NCBI GenBank assembly: GCA_017428785.1
Contig: JAFRQD010000010.1
Span: 1 to 41,288, forward strand
From: Bacteroidaceae bacterium
GTDB lineage: Bacteria > Bacteroidota > Bacteroidia > Bacteroidales > Bacteroidaceae
Reading direction: 5' to 3'
Length of the DNA: 41,288 nucleotides
The position numbers were made by a program, and so were the translations under genes. A model generated the notes under the pieces. It was not told the DNA's origin. It saw nothing but the letters and a program-made list of their open reading frames with translations, and did not search any database. Positions 25,107 to 34,027 of this stretch are shown here, piece by piece (the stretch's first letter is position 1; every line of letters begins with the position of its first letter).

Positions 25107-25195
25107 CAACAACGGATTGAACGGATTTGACGGATTATTTTATTAGCTGACGACCAGCTTGCTTAAATCCGTCAAATCCGTTCAATCCGTTGTTG
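25107..25195. terminator. 30-bp perfect inverted repeat between convergent genes
   Basis: The arms at 25107-25136 and 25166-25195 are perfect 30-bp reverse complements built from GGATTGAACGGATTTGACGG-type sequence. The 29-nt loop itself contains AGCTG/CAGCT. It lies between the stop codons of the phosphoesterase (plus) and the esterase (minus), where it could terminate both transcripts. The arms lack a terminal T-run, so it may be a dispersed repeat doing a terminator's job. Confidence 0.7.
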
Positions 25196-25212
25196 ATATT
25201 TGTGGCGCCCTC

Positions 25213-26067
25213 TTACTTTGCGAAGTTGCGGGAGGCGAAAGGAAGGGCTGTGCGCAATGCCGTGTGCCAGTATTCCCAGTTGTGCACGCCGTTGCGGATG
25301 CGCAGCTCGTCGTGAATCCAAGCCCTGCGCATCAGCTGGTGCAGCTTGACGCTCTGGTCGAAAAGGAAGTCATCGTCGCCACAGTCGAAGAACCACTTGA
25401 CAGTGCGCAGCTTCTCCTTTGTGGCATCGTCAGCCTGCTCTACGAAACGAAGGGCGCTGTGCTTCGTCACAGCCTCAGTCACATAGTAGCGCTTGTCCTT
25501 CTCCTGGCCGGGATTGACATTGTTGCTCTCGTTGTCGAGCCAAGCACTCATGGCATAGCACGACGAGAACATGTCGGGGTGCCTCTGGCAATAGACCGTG
25601 CTGCCGCCGCCTCCCATCGAGAGGCCCATCACGGCACGATGCTCCTTGTCACCCACAACGCGGTACTTCTTCTCGACCGCAGGCAGGAACTCCTGAAAGA
25701 AGAAGTCCTCATACGACCAGCCGGGCATGTTGAAGTAGCCGTTCCAAGTGTTGTGTGTGTCGGGACCGCCTGCATTCGGCATAACGATGACGACAGGTAC
25801 ACATTCGCCCGTGCCGATGAGTTCATCGACCACAGTCTGCATCTGTCCCCTGTCGCGCCAGGCACGATAGTCGTCGCTGAAGCCATGAAGCAGGTAGATG
25901 ACGGGATAGCGCTGGCCCTCATTCTTTTCAAAGCCATCAGGCAGATAGACATTGCAGGGCACATCGGCGCTGAGGATTTTACTCTTCACCGTGTCCGTCA
26001 CGATTCGGCCTGCAGACGAGGGCAGGCAAAGGAGCAGCAATAGTGCTGCAAAAGCAAGTTTCTTCAT
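25213..26067 (-). CDS. Secreted alpha/beta-hydrolase esterase (esterase D / PF00756 type)
   Basis: This 284-residue exported hydrolase has a signal peptide MKKLAFAALLLLLCLPSSA. The family landmarks are PVIYLLHGFSDDYRAW (oxyanion region), the nucleophile elbow GLSMGGGGS with the catalytic serine, an acidic residue in FFDCGDDDFLF and a C-terminal histidine in GVHNWEYWHTAL. Relatives include feruloyl and acetyl-xylan esterases and S-formylglutathione hydrolases; the signal peptide favours an extracytoplasmic carbohydrate esterase. The ATG at 26067 is chosen because it gives the signal peptide; it lies 19 nt after the preceding gene, indicating an operon. Confidence 0.85.
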   Translation of the reverse strand: MKKLAFAALLLLLCLPSSAGRIVTDTVKSKILSADVPCNVYLPDGFEKNEGQRYPVIYLLHGFSDDYRAWRDRGQMQTVVDELIGTGECVPVVIVMPNAGGPDTHNTWNGYFNMPGWSYEDFFFQEFLPAVEKKYRVVGDKEHRAVMGLSMGGGGSTVYCQRHPDMFSSCYAMSAWLDNESNNVNPGQEKDKRYYVTEAVTKHSALRFVEQADDATKEKLRTVKWFFDCGDDDFLFDQSVKLHQLMRRAWIHDELRIRNGVHNWEYWHTALRTALPFASRNFAK

Positions 26068-26086
26068 ATTACTGTATGTTGAGTAT

Positions 26087-26836
26087 TTACCAATCGTCGT
26101 CATCGCTGCCAGCCACTCCGTTCTTGATGGCCTCCTCCACCTTATCGAGGATGGCGTTCGAGTAGGCATGCGTCATCACTAATGCCTTGGAGCAGGTGCG
26201 CTTCTGGGCGTCCTTTTCCACGAAGGGATAGTGCTTGGCTATCTCCCACTGCTCGTCATAGAGGCGGCGGTCGGTCTTGTCGTCCTTCATCCGCTTGCCG
26301 TCGCTGAAGACATTCTGATTGTTCCTCCTGTTGTCACTATTGTCGAACAAACCGCCAATCCAGCCAGCATCCTGGGCTTTCAGGATGTCGTAGTTCTGCA
26401 CAGTGTAGGTCACACGCACCTTCTCGTCCTTGATGTCGAGGCGGATGATGGGCGTGATGCTCACCACATAGCGGTTCAACGTGCCAGTATGGTCGGCAAT
26501 TCCGTCGATGGTGGAAGAGACGATGATGCAACCCGCATCCTTGTCATTGAGGGTGATGGCTTGCTTGTCCTGGAACGTCGCCGTGACCCAGTAGTTCAGG
26601 GAAACATAGAGCTGGCTCTTGGTCTTGCCGGGAGCAGGCACAACCTCTTGATAGGTCAGAGCCTGATTCTTGTCGAGAGTCAGGTCTTTCGAGAGATTCA
26701 TGGCTGCATCCACCCACTTGTCGCCGTACTTCTGTTTGGCATACTTCTCCAAATCGGCAGTCTTCATCACCTGACCGAACATGCTGCCGCAGCACAGCGC
26801 TGTGCTCAGCAGCAAGAAAAGTCTAAAGTGTTTCAT
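26087..26836 (-). CDS. Exported DUF4468-like protein
   Basis: This is a 249-residue protein with a signal peptide MKHFRLFLLLSTALCCGSMFGQ. Its central region (YWVTATFQDKQAITLNDKDA, then GCIIVSSTIDGI and VVSITPIIRLDIKDEKVRVT) resembles DUF4468, a TBP-like-fold domain common in Bacteroidetes secreted proteins. The end is acidic, GVAGSDDDDW. The function is unknown. It lies between the EEP-family gene (73 nt upstream) and the esterase gene (19 nt downstream), so it is probably co-transcribed with both. Confidence 0.75.
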   Translation of the reverse strand: MKHFRLFLLLSTALCCGSMFGQVMKTADLEKYAKQKYGDKWVDAAMNLSKDLTLDKNQALTYQEVVPAPGKTKSQLYVSLNYWVTATFQDKQAITLNDKDAGCIIVSSTIDGIADHTGTLNRYVVSITPIIRLDIKDEKVRVTYTVQNYDILKAQDAGWIGGLFDNSDNRRNNQNVFSDGKRMKDDKTDRRLYDEQWEIAKHYPFVEKDAQKRTCSKALVMTHAYSNAILDKVEEAIKNGVAGSDDDDW

Positions 26837-26909
26837 TCTATATCTTTATTATAATGTTTTCCGATGCAGGATTAATACTGCTGTATTTGGAGAACTGAGG
26901 CAGACCTTT

Positions 26910-29093
26910 CTACTTCAGCACTTTCTTCCCATTGAAGATGTAAACGCCTTGCGGCAACTTACCATTGCCGTTCACCATTTGGCCGCTGAGGTCGAACACG
27001 GCACTGTCCGCTGCCGACCGGCCATTGTCTATTGCCCCTACATTGCCAATGTCTGTGGGGTCGCTGAAGCCAACGATGAGGTCGGCAACGATGGGCATGT
27101 GGTCTGATGTCACCTTGTCGTTGACCACCTCGTAGCTTACCTTCTCCACGCCTCCTATCGGGTCGTAGCTGATAATGTGGTCGATGACATAGATGCCGTC
27201 GCTCCAGGTGGGAGTGGTGAGGTCGGAGTGATAGGTGAAGCCGTTCTGCTGCAGATACTGGGTAAGCACGCCTCGTGCTCCCTGCATCTCGTCGTCGGTG
27301 CCGTCGTCGTTGAAGTCACCGGCAATGATGAGAGGCTTGCCCTTTTCCACCCAACGCTCTGCCTCTGCCTTGATGATGGGGCCGGTGCCACGCCTTGCGC
27401 TTGCATTGAGACCTACATGGAGGCTTGCAAAGACATAGTTCTGGTACTCGGCAATCAACATGCGGCGAGGCTCGAAGTCGGACGTGAGGGCCACAACCTT
27501 GATGGAGAGCGGCAGTTCCTTCGAAAGGATGCCTATGCCATAGCCGGTGAGTGCGCTGCAGAAGATGCCGTACATGCCTGTGGCCTCCGCCAACTCCTTC
27601 AGCTGATACTTGTAGTTGGAGCGAGACGAGAAGACACTATCCAACTCTTGCAAAGCCACCACATCGGCTCCCTGAGCAGCAATGACCTTTGCCGTGCGGG
27701 GCAGGTTCAGGCCGTCTTTGTTGCCGGCGCAGTGCTTCACGTTGTAACTGAGCACCCGCAGCGGCTGCTTCTGGTACTTGTTGTAGACAGGCTCCTCATA
27801 TTCGCCTTTCGCAGCAGCGTCGAGTTCGCTGATAAGCCTCTCGTAGAGAATATCGCAGGTGCCGCTCACAAGAGTCGCGTCGGCCTTGTTCCATAAGTTG
27901 CGGAATGCCTGAAGCTGCTCCTCGCTGAGGTTGTCGTGAGCCACACAGTCGGGATGGCCTACCTCATCCAGCTTGCGGGCAAGAGCCAGCCTCAACTGTG
28001 CTGAAGGGCTCTCCAGCGAGGTCTTATCCACCTTCTGAAGCTTCCATGTTGCCTGCTCGTCGCTGAACCCGGAGGCTGCCGCAAAGATGTGGAAGCCTGC
28101 TTCAGCATCGCCTGCATAAAGGGTTTCTGCATCAACATTACTTATATATAATGACCTGCGGTCTCCCGGAACTGTCCTGAATGTAAAGGGATCATCTTCA
28201 TCCTCCACCATGAACACATAGCCTTCCTGCGCCGTAGCATACTTGTCTGTCACATAACTGCGAACCTGATACAGCCCGTAGTTCTTGTCGACAGCCTCGA
28301 TGTAGTAAATGCATCGCGGGTCGTCGTTGTGCAATGTGCTCAAAATGGTGCTGGCATCATTCTCGTAGGCAAACATGTCTGTCTTCTTGTCTGTCCAGCA
28401 CTTCTTCTCTTCGAGGCTGGGATTTGCACTCACAATGTTGTAGTAACCATCGGCTACGGTATAGAATTCGGGCTGCGGGTCATCGCCTGAGCCGCCCTCC
28501 ACAGCATAGAATTGCCAACGGGCAGGGTAGCCATTGGTTGCCACGTCATCTACATACGAAGTGACGCCGACATCCTGCTTAGCAAGACAGTTGTTGGGGC
28601 GGTCGCTGCGCACGAAGCCCTGCACATGCGGAGAACGTGAATCCTCGCTGCTAATCATGTAAAACCGTCCCGCACCGTCCTCAAGGTCAGTCAGCGTATA
28701 GCCTACAGGAGTAGCAGAGAAGAGGACATCGTTGTCGCTGCCGGTTTTTCTGCCGATGTATTGCCCCTTGACTTTGTTCTTGAAAGCCCATTGGTCGTCG
28801 CCCACCTTCTCGGCAATCCACTGGAAGGCCTCCTCTTCTTCATCGAAGTCGCCCCAATAAACATACTGTTCGCCCCATTTGATCTTGTAGCTGCCCAACT
28901 GTGTGGACATACCCTTGGGTTTGCCCGAGCTGTTGCCGGCGAACTTAGTGCGGTCGCTGATAATGAAATAGGCCTTGCCTTCCTTCAGGTCATCAGCATA
29001 GAAGACGCGTGCATAACCCTCCAACAGGTTTTGAGCCTTCACTCCAGCCACCACTGCCAAGAAGAGCAGCAAGAAAGATTTCAACCTTCCCAT
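26910..29093 (-). CDS. Secreted endonuclease/exonuclease/phosphatase (EEP) family protein
   Basis: This is a 727-residue exported two-part protein. After the signal peptide (MGRLKSFLLLFLAVVAGVKA) comes a domain of about 170 residues containing FIISDRTKFAGNSSGKPKGM and VGYTLTDLEDGAGRFYM, shared with the 1610-aa protein encoded just upstream. A linker region follows. The EEP catalytic domain covers about 445-670 with LSYNVKH, ALQELD, AGDFNDDG, IDHII and SDHMPIVADL. These motifs support metal-dependent phosphodiester cleavage, possibly as an extracellular nuclease; a phospholipase or phosphatase is also possible. It ends in a GVYIFNGKKVLK tail. The ATG at 29093 gives the signal peptide. Confidence 0.85.
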   Translation of the reverse strand: MGRLKSFLLLFLAVVAGVKAQNLLEGYARVFYADDLKEGKAYFIISDRTKFAGNSSGKPKGMSTQLGSYKIKWGEQYVYWGDFDEEEEAFQWIAEKVGDDQWAFKNKVKGQYIGRKTGSDNDVLFSATPVGYTLTDLEDGAGRFYMISSEDSRSPHVQGFVRSDRPNNCLAKQDVGVTSYVDDVATNGYPARWQFYAVEGGSGDDPQPEFYTVADGYYNIVSANPSLEEKKCWTDKKTDMFAYENDASTILSTLHNDDPRCIYYIEAVDKNYGLYQVRSYVTDKYATAQEGYVFMVEDEDDPFTFRTVPGDRRSLYISNVDAETLYAGDAEAGFHIFAAASGFSDEQATWKLQKVDKTSLESPSAQLRLALARKLDEVGHPDCVAHDNLSEEQLQAFRNLWNKADATLVSGTCDILYERLISELDAAAKGEYEEPVYNKYQKQPLRVLSYNVKHCAGNKDGLNLPRTAKVIAAQGADVVALQELDSVFSSRSNYKYQLKELAEATGMYGIFCSALTGYGIGILSKELPLSIKVVALTSDFEPRRMLIAEYQNYVFASLHVGLNASARRGTGPIIKAEAERWVEKGKPLIIAGDFNDDGTDDEMQGARGVLTQYLQQNGFTYHSDLTTPTWSDGIYVIDHIISYDPIGGVEKVSYEVVNDKVTSDHMPIVADLIVGFSDPTDIGNVGAIDNGRSAADSAVFDLSGQMVNGNGKLPQGVYIFNGKKVLK

Positions 29094-29138
29094 AATATAA
29101 TAAGATGTATTATATGACACGAATGACTCTATCAAATT

Positions 29139-29166
29139 CCCCGCCTCCTTTTTGGGGGAGGCGGGG
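29139..29166. repeat. GC-rich hairpin between the 1610-aa gene and the EEP gene
   Basis: CCCCGCCTCC at 29139-29148 pairs perfectly with GGAGGCGGGG at 29157-29166 around an 8-nt loop. It lies 28 nt past the stop of the 1610-aa gene on the minus strand. It belongs to the CTCC/GGAG palindrome type seen elsewhere in the window. It may attenuate transcription into the downstream EEP gene. Confidence 0.65.
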
Positions 29167-29194
29167 TTAGGATTCGAGGTATCTTACTTTATTA

Positions 29195-32100
29195 TCACTT
29201 AACAAGAATCTTCTTGCCGTTCACGATATTGATGCCCTTCTGCATCTTCTGCAAGCGCTGGCCAGCGAGGTTGTAGACAGCATTGTCGGTGCCCTTCGCT
29301 TCGTTAAGGTCTGCGATGCCGGTACTATTGTCCTCTCCGAATATGAAGGCCTTCACGCCGCTAGCGTTTTCAAGGTAAGCCTTGCCTGCCTTGATGACGC
29401 CAGAATCAGCCAGATAGAAGCCAACAGGTTCGCCTTCGGGCTGTGCAAGAACATACTTGCCGACAGCATCGATATCCTCAGCCGCTCCCTTCAGGACATT
29501 GCCTGCAATGTTGTCGGGATAGCCTGAATAGGTTATCGTCATGCTGATGATGCGCCATTGCTTGGAGCCTGTGTTGGAGAATGTTATGCTCTCAGCGCTG
29601 CCTGTCCATGTAGTGGTGGCGAGGGCATAGCTGCCTTCACTGATCTGATAGCTTCCGCTCTGGAGAGCATAGTTATTGACAAAGGTGAACTCTATCTTGG
29701 TAATAGGTGCTACGGCAGAGATAGTCATAGTGTTGCCTGCATAGATGCGTGCTGCAGCACCGCTGGTGTAGTACTTTGGTACTAAGTCTGCGGTATTACT
29801 GCCTTGAGCGAAGCCAATGGTCAAGCCTCCCTGCTGAAGAGGAGTGAGGTCTGCTGCATTTTCAAAGCCCAGATCAGCAAAGACTATTTCTGTGCTCTTC
29901 TCTTCAGCAGTTGCCGGCATGAAGCCATAGAAGCCAGGAGCGCCCTTGAGCACTACAGGCTCCCAAGCGGGAACAGTGCCCTCCACAGCATTGAGCTTCA
30001 GCCAGCTCTCTTCGTACTCGCCTGTGAAGACCTCAACGCCTGCAGGAATATCCACAGAGTTGGGAATGTACATCGTGGCATAGCCTGCCTCGGTAATCTC
30101 CTTCACGACAGCATGTGTCTTGTCGAAGACGGGATAAGCATCCTCGCCGATGTTCTGGTACCAGCCTTGGCCGAGCTTAGCACAGAGCGAGCCGTTGGCA
30201 ACCTCCTCGGCTGTAATGGCCGTGCCCTGTACTGTACCAATCGCGTTGAGATAGTAGCAGTTGTTGTAGGTTCCTCTGTCGTTATGGATGAACGTGAAGC
30301 AGCTGCCGGTGCCGGTGCCTTCGGTGAGCTCGCTGATGGTGTAGCAGTTATTGAGGGTAGCGGAAGAAGCGCCGTGGCTGAATCCAGAGAAGCCGCTATA
30401 CATCGAGCTGCCTTCATAACCCATCTTGCCGAGCGTAGCGCAGTTGTTGAATGTGATGTTGCCATAGAGGGCGCCGAGCACGCCGCCATCGCCGGTCACG
30501 CCGTTTTTCTGACCTGTGATGTTGACGTTGGTGATGACATTCTCAACGAGCACATTGCCTTCTGCACGGCCGATGAGGGCGCCATAGTGGATAGCTGTCA
30601 CGATGGCATTGCCCTCTACAATCAGGTTGCGGATGGTAGCGCCGCTGACGTATCTGAAGAGGCCGCAGTAGTTGCTGGAGACGGTGTAGCTATAGGTGAT
30701 GGTGTGTCCTGCTCCGTCGAATGTGCCGGCATACTTGTTGGTTTCCGAAGCAATCATCAGGTCGGGATAGTCGCTTGTGGTAAGGTCGATGTCAGCCGTC
30801 AGGAGGCCATCGATAGCTGTTGCACCGGATGCAATCTTCTGTGCGAACCAGTTCAGCTTTTCTGCATTGTCGATGAGGTAGAAGCCGTCCTTGTTCTGCA
30901 TCACGCTGCCGCATACTGTGCAGTAGCCGTCGGCGTTGTACTGGTGGTCGGGCTTGTTCATCTGACCTTCCACATTGCTGTAGGTGACGGGGCTGTCGGG
31001 AATCTCTGCACCGTCGCAACGAACAGTACCGTTGGCATAAACCTGTCCGTGAGAGGCGAAGGGAACGGGCTTGGCGTCGGTGCCGACCGTCTGATACCAG
31101 TTGATTTCGCTCTGGTCGCCGTTGAGCTTGTAGCAGAACTCGCCGCTTGCGAAGTCTTCGGTGATGAGGTTGCCCTGTACTTTTCCAACCTCATAGAGGT
31201 AGTAGCTGTTGTTGATTTCGACTGGGCCGCCCTCATGTGTCAGGGTGAAGCAGTTGCCAGTACCGGTGCCAGCGGTGAGCTTGCAAGTGGTGTAGCAGTT
31301 GTTGAGTGTTGTCTTGCTGTTGGCATTCGACCATCCGGAGAAGCTGCTGTACATTGAGGTGCCCTCGTTGCCCATTTCGCCGAGCGTAGCGCAGTGGTTG
31401 AAGGTGATGTTGGCGTAGTTAGCGCCCAGCATGCCTGCGTCGCCCTGCACACCTTTTGGGGACTTGCCTGTGATGTCAACATCTGTCACGACATTCTCGA
31501 CGAGAACCGTGCCATAAGCCACACCGATGAGTGCTCCGAAGTGAATGTCCGTCGAGGTAGCGCTGCCCTCAACGCGAAGGTTGCGGATGGTGGCGTTCTC
31601 GACGGAACGGAAGAGGCCGCGCCACTGGGCGGTGACATTAGCGTAATTATATGTGATGGTGTGCTCCTGGCCGTCGAAGATGCCGCTGAACCTGTTGCTT
31701 TCGGAAGCGACCATGAGGTCGGGATAATCGGTTCTCAGGTCGATATCGGCCGTCAGCCTTATATTAAGTGAGGGATTGCCCTTTTCCATGTACTCGGCAA
31801 ACCAAGCAAATTCTTTTGCATTGGCAATGAGGCTGTACCCTTCGCCATCAACAGGAAGCTTATAGTTTGCATCCCATGTGCCGCAGACAGAGCACCAGCC
31901 GAAGCCGCCATCGAAGGTGTGAGGAGGAATCACGGAGGTTGAAGAATTGCTGTAAGTAAGCTCTCCATCGCCAGCGCTCGTGCCGTCGCACTTCAGCTCA
32001 CCGTTAGCGTAAACCTGAAGATGAGAATCGAAGGGAACGGGCGTGGCGTCCTCGCCGAGCGTCTGATACCAGTTGACTGAGCTCTGGTCGCCGTTGAGCA

Positions 32101-34027
32101 TGTAGCAGAACTCGCCAGTTGCCAATGTTGCTGCGTCGATGGCCGTGCCCTGAACCACACCTATTGCGTTGAGATAGTAGCAGTTGTTAGGCTGATACTT
32201 ACCGCGGCAGAATGTGTAGCAATAGTCGGTGCCGGTGCCTTCGGTCAGCTCGCAAGTGGTGTAGCAATTGTTGAGGATGGAAAGAGCGGTATCAGTAGCG
32301 AATGCCACGAAGCCGCAGTACATTGAGGTGCCGGGATTACCCATCTTGCCGAGGGTTGCGCAGTTATTGAAGGTCACTTGACCATCCACATATCCTGCCA
32401 TGCCACCGTCGCCGGTCACGCTGCTGCGGTCGCCGGTGATGTTGACATTCGTCACCACGTTCTCGACGAGCACGTTGCCATGATAATCGCCTGCAAGTGC
32501 ACCGAAATGGATGCCCTGCACAATGGCACTGCCTTCAACATACAGGTTGCGGATGATGGCTCCGTCGTTCAGGGCCTTGAAGAGGCCGCTATGGTTGCCA
32601 ACAGTCGTATAGTTGTAGGTAATCTTGTGGCCCTTGCCGTCGAAGGTGCCTGCATACGCGCCAACCATTGTGTTGTCGGTCAGCTCGATGTCGGCTGCCA
32701 GATAGGCTTCCAAGTCTGTCTGTCCGCTGTTTACTGCTTCTGCAAAGGCAAGGAAGTCGTCGAGTGTCTCAATCTTCATGCCTGTTTCCACGGGTTCGTC
32801 GGCATTGAGCTTCAGCAGACGCCAGCGGCCGGGATAGCCGCATTGAGCGGAAGCAGCACGCTCGTAGCCGTCGTCGCCCACTTCCTGCTTCGCCAGGCTG
32901 TTGTTCGGTCGGTTGGCCATCAAGTAGCCCTGTACGTGTGGAGAATGCTCGGAGTCGTCGCTGGTCAGGAAGAAGCGTCCGGCACCTTCTTTGAGGTCGG
33001 TGAGTGTGTAGCCCACGGGGGTGTCGGAGAAAATGATGTCGGCCTCGCCCTCGTTCATATTGCCCAGGTACATTTGTTTCTCCTTATTGAAGAAAGCCCA
33101 TTGGTCGCCCACCTTCTCGGCAGTCCAGACGAAGCCGTCGGACTCCTCGTTGAGGGTGCCCCAATAGACGTACTGGTCGCCCCAGTTGACGGTGTAGTCG
33201 GACTGAGCGGTGGACATGGCCTTGGGCTTGCCCGACGTATTGCCGGCAAACTTGGCGCGGTCGCTGATGATGAAGAACTGGTCGCCTTCCTTGATCTGAG
33301 CCACATCGGTAATCCAGGGAAGGAGGTCGATGCTGCCCATCTCGCTCACCTCTGCGTCAGTGAGGGGCGTTTCCCAGAATGCTATCTCGGACACATAGGT
33401 ATCCACCTTCTCGCCGTCCTCGTCGGAGAAGAGGTAGAAGGCGGGGTCGAGCTCCCAGCGCCCTTCGGTGGTGGCATATTCAAGGACTTTCTCGCCGTTC
33501 ACATAAACCTTGAGGGAGCCTTCGCTGTTGGTGAACACCACGCGGTACCACATGTCGTTCCACATGCAGCCGAAGTAGCCGCCCATGGCGCCTGCGCCGA
33601 TTTGGCACTTGCTGATGAAGAGGTCGCCGTCGTTGGAGTTGGCGAGGTTCGTCTGGAGCAAGCCGTCGTAGTTGTAGGCATCGGGCACCTTCAGGTCCAT
33701 CTTGATGGAGTACGATTTTGTGGCAGGCGCCCCTTCGCCGCGATCCACCTTCAGGGCGGATGTGGCGGGCACGAGGATGGCGGCGCTGCCAGCCGTCGGG
33801 CCGTCAGCAGCCTTGATGCCTGCTTCGTCGACGGTGGAGGCCGAGATGCTGTGGTCGCCTATCGCATAAGGCGTCATCAGCAGACTGCCCTTCGAGGCTG
33901 CCATCAGGTCGGCAGTGTTCTCAAAAGTCCATAAACCGTCGGGCTCCGGCGTTTGAGCCGTTGCCGTCACATTTCCTACAAGGCCAACCAGCGCAAGCAG
34001 GAAAGAGGATAGTAATTTACGTTTCAT
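29195..34027 (-). CDS. Secreted LamG- and GLUG-repeat surface protein (1610 aa)
   Basis: This large exported protein is related in design to the 1513-aa protein. The order is: signal peptide (MKRKLLSSFLLALVGLVGNV), LamG-like domain (about 25-232), a domain of about 170 residues shared with the neighbouring EEP protein (about 240-405, FIISDRAKFAGNTSGKPKAM), and three GLUG-type beta-helix blocks (about 420-650, 720-970 and 1040-1285). The blocks are separated by linkers of the form HTFDGGFGWCSVCG and HQYNADGYCTVCG. A YATMYIPNSVDIPAGVEV domain follows (about 1300-1380), then a tail GQRLQKMQKGINIVNGKK. It is probably an adhesin or glycan-binding protein. Each block ends with the same GEFCYxLNGDQS segment, showing internal duplication. 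Confidence 0.85.
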   Translation of the reverse strand: MKRKLLSSFLLALVGLVGNVTATAQTPEPDGLWTFENTADLMAASKGSLLMTPYAIGDHSISASTVDEAGIKAADGPTAGSAAILVPATSALKVDRGEGAPATKSYSIKMDLKVPDAYNYDGLLQTNLANSNDGDLFISKCQIGAGAMGGYFGCMWNDMWYRVVFTNSEGSLKVYVNGEKVLEYATTEGRWELDPAFYLFSDEDGEKVDTYVSEIAFWETPLTDAEVSEMGSIDLLPWITDVAQIKEGDQFFIISDRAKFAGNTSGKPKAMSTAQSDYTVNWGDQYVYWGTLNEESDGFVWTAEKVGDQWAFFNKEKQMYLGNMNEGEADIIFSDTPVGYTLTDLKEGAGRFFLTSDDSEHSPHVQGYLMANRPNNSLAKQEVGDDGYERAASAQCGYPGRWRLLKLNADEPVETGMKIETLDDFLAFAEAVNSGQTDLEAYLAADIELTDNTMVGAYAGTFDGKGHKITYNYTTVGNHSGLFKALNDGAIIRNLYVEGSAIVQGIHFGALAGDYHGNVLVENVVTNVNITGDRSSVTGDGGMAGYVDGQVTFNNCATLGKMGNPGTSMYCGFVAFATDTALSILNNCYTTCELTEGTGTDYCYTFCRGKYQPNNCYYLNAIGVVQGTAIDAATLATGEFCYMLNGDQSSVNWYQTLGEDATPVPFDSHLQVYANGELKCDGTSAGDGELTYSNSSTSVIPPHTFDGGFGWCSVCGTWDANYKLPVDGEGYSLIANAKEFAWFAEYMEKGNPSLNIRLTADIDLRTDYPDLMVASESNRFSGIFDGQEHTITYNYANVTAQWRGLFRSVENATIRNLRVEGSATSTDIHFGALIGVAYGTVLVENVVTDVDITGKSPKGVQGDAGMLGANYANITFNHCATLGEMGNEGTSMYSSFSGWSNANSKTTLNNCYTTCKLTAGTGTGNCFTLTHEGGPVEINNSYYLYEVGKVQGNLITEDFASGEFCYKLNGDQSEINWYQTVGTDAKPVPFASHGQVYANGTVRCDGAEIPDSPVTYSNVEGQMNKPDHQYNADGYCTVCGSVMQNKDGFYLIDNAEKLNWFAQKIASGATAIDGLLTADIDLTTSDYPDLMIASETNKYAGTFDGAGHTITYSYTVSSNYCGLFRYVSGATIRNLIVEGNAIVTAIHYGALIGRAEGNVLVENVITNVNITGQKNGVTGDGGVLGALYGNITFNNCATLGKMGYEGSSMYSGFSGFSHGASSATLNNCYTISELTEGTGTGSCFTFIHNDRGTYNNCYYLNAIGTVQGTAITAEEVANGSLCAKLGQGWYQNIGEDAYPVFDKTHAVVKEITEAGYATMYIPNSVDIPAGVEVFTGEYEESWLKLNAVEGTVPAWEPVVLKGAPGFYGFMPATAEEKSTEIVFADLGFENAADLTPLQQGGLTIGFAQGSNTADLVPKYYTSGAAARIYAGNTMTISAVAPITKIEFTFVNNYALQSGSYQISEGSYALATTTWTGSAESITFSNTGSKQWRIISMTITYSGYPDNIAGNVLKGAAEDIDAVGKYVLAQPEGEPVGFYLADSGVIKAGKAYLENASGVKAFIFGEDNSTGIADLNEAKGTDNAVYNLAGQRLQKMQKGINIVNGKKILVK

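Noticed and set aside
29804-33934. Two open frames of over 500 codons on the plus strand opposite the 1610-aa gene
   Set aside because: They mirror the GLUG repeats of the minus-strand gene, lack signal peptides and known domains, and have no promoter or sensible start.
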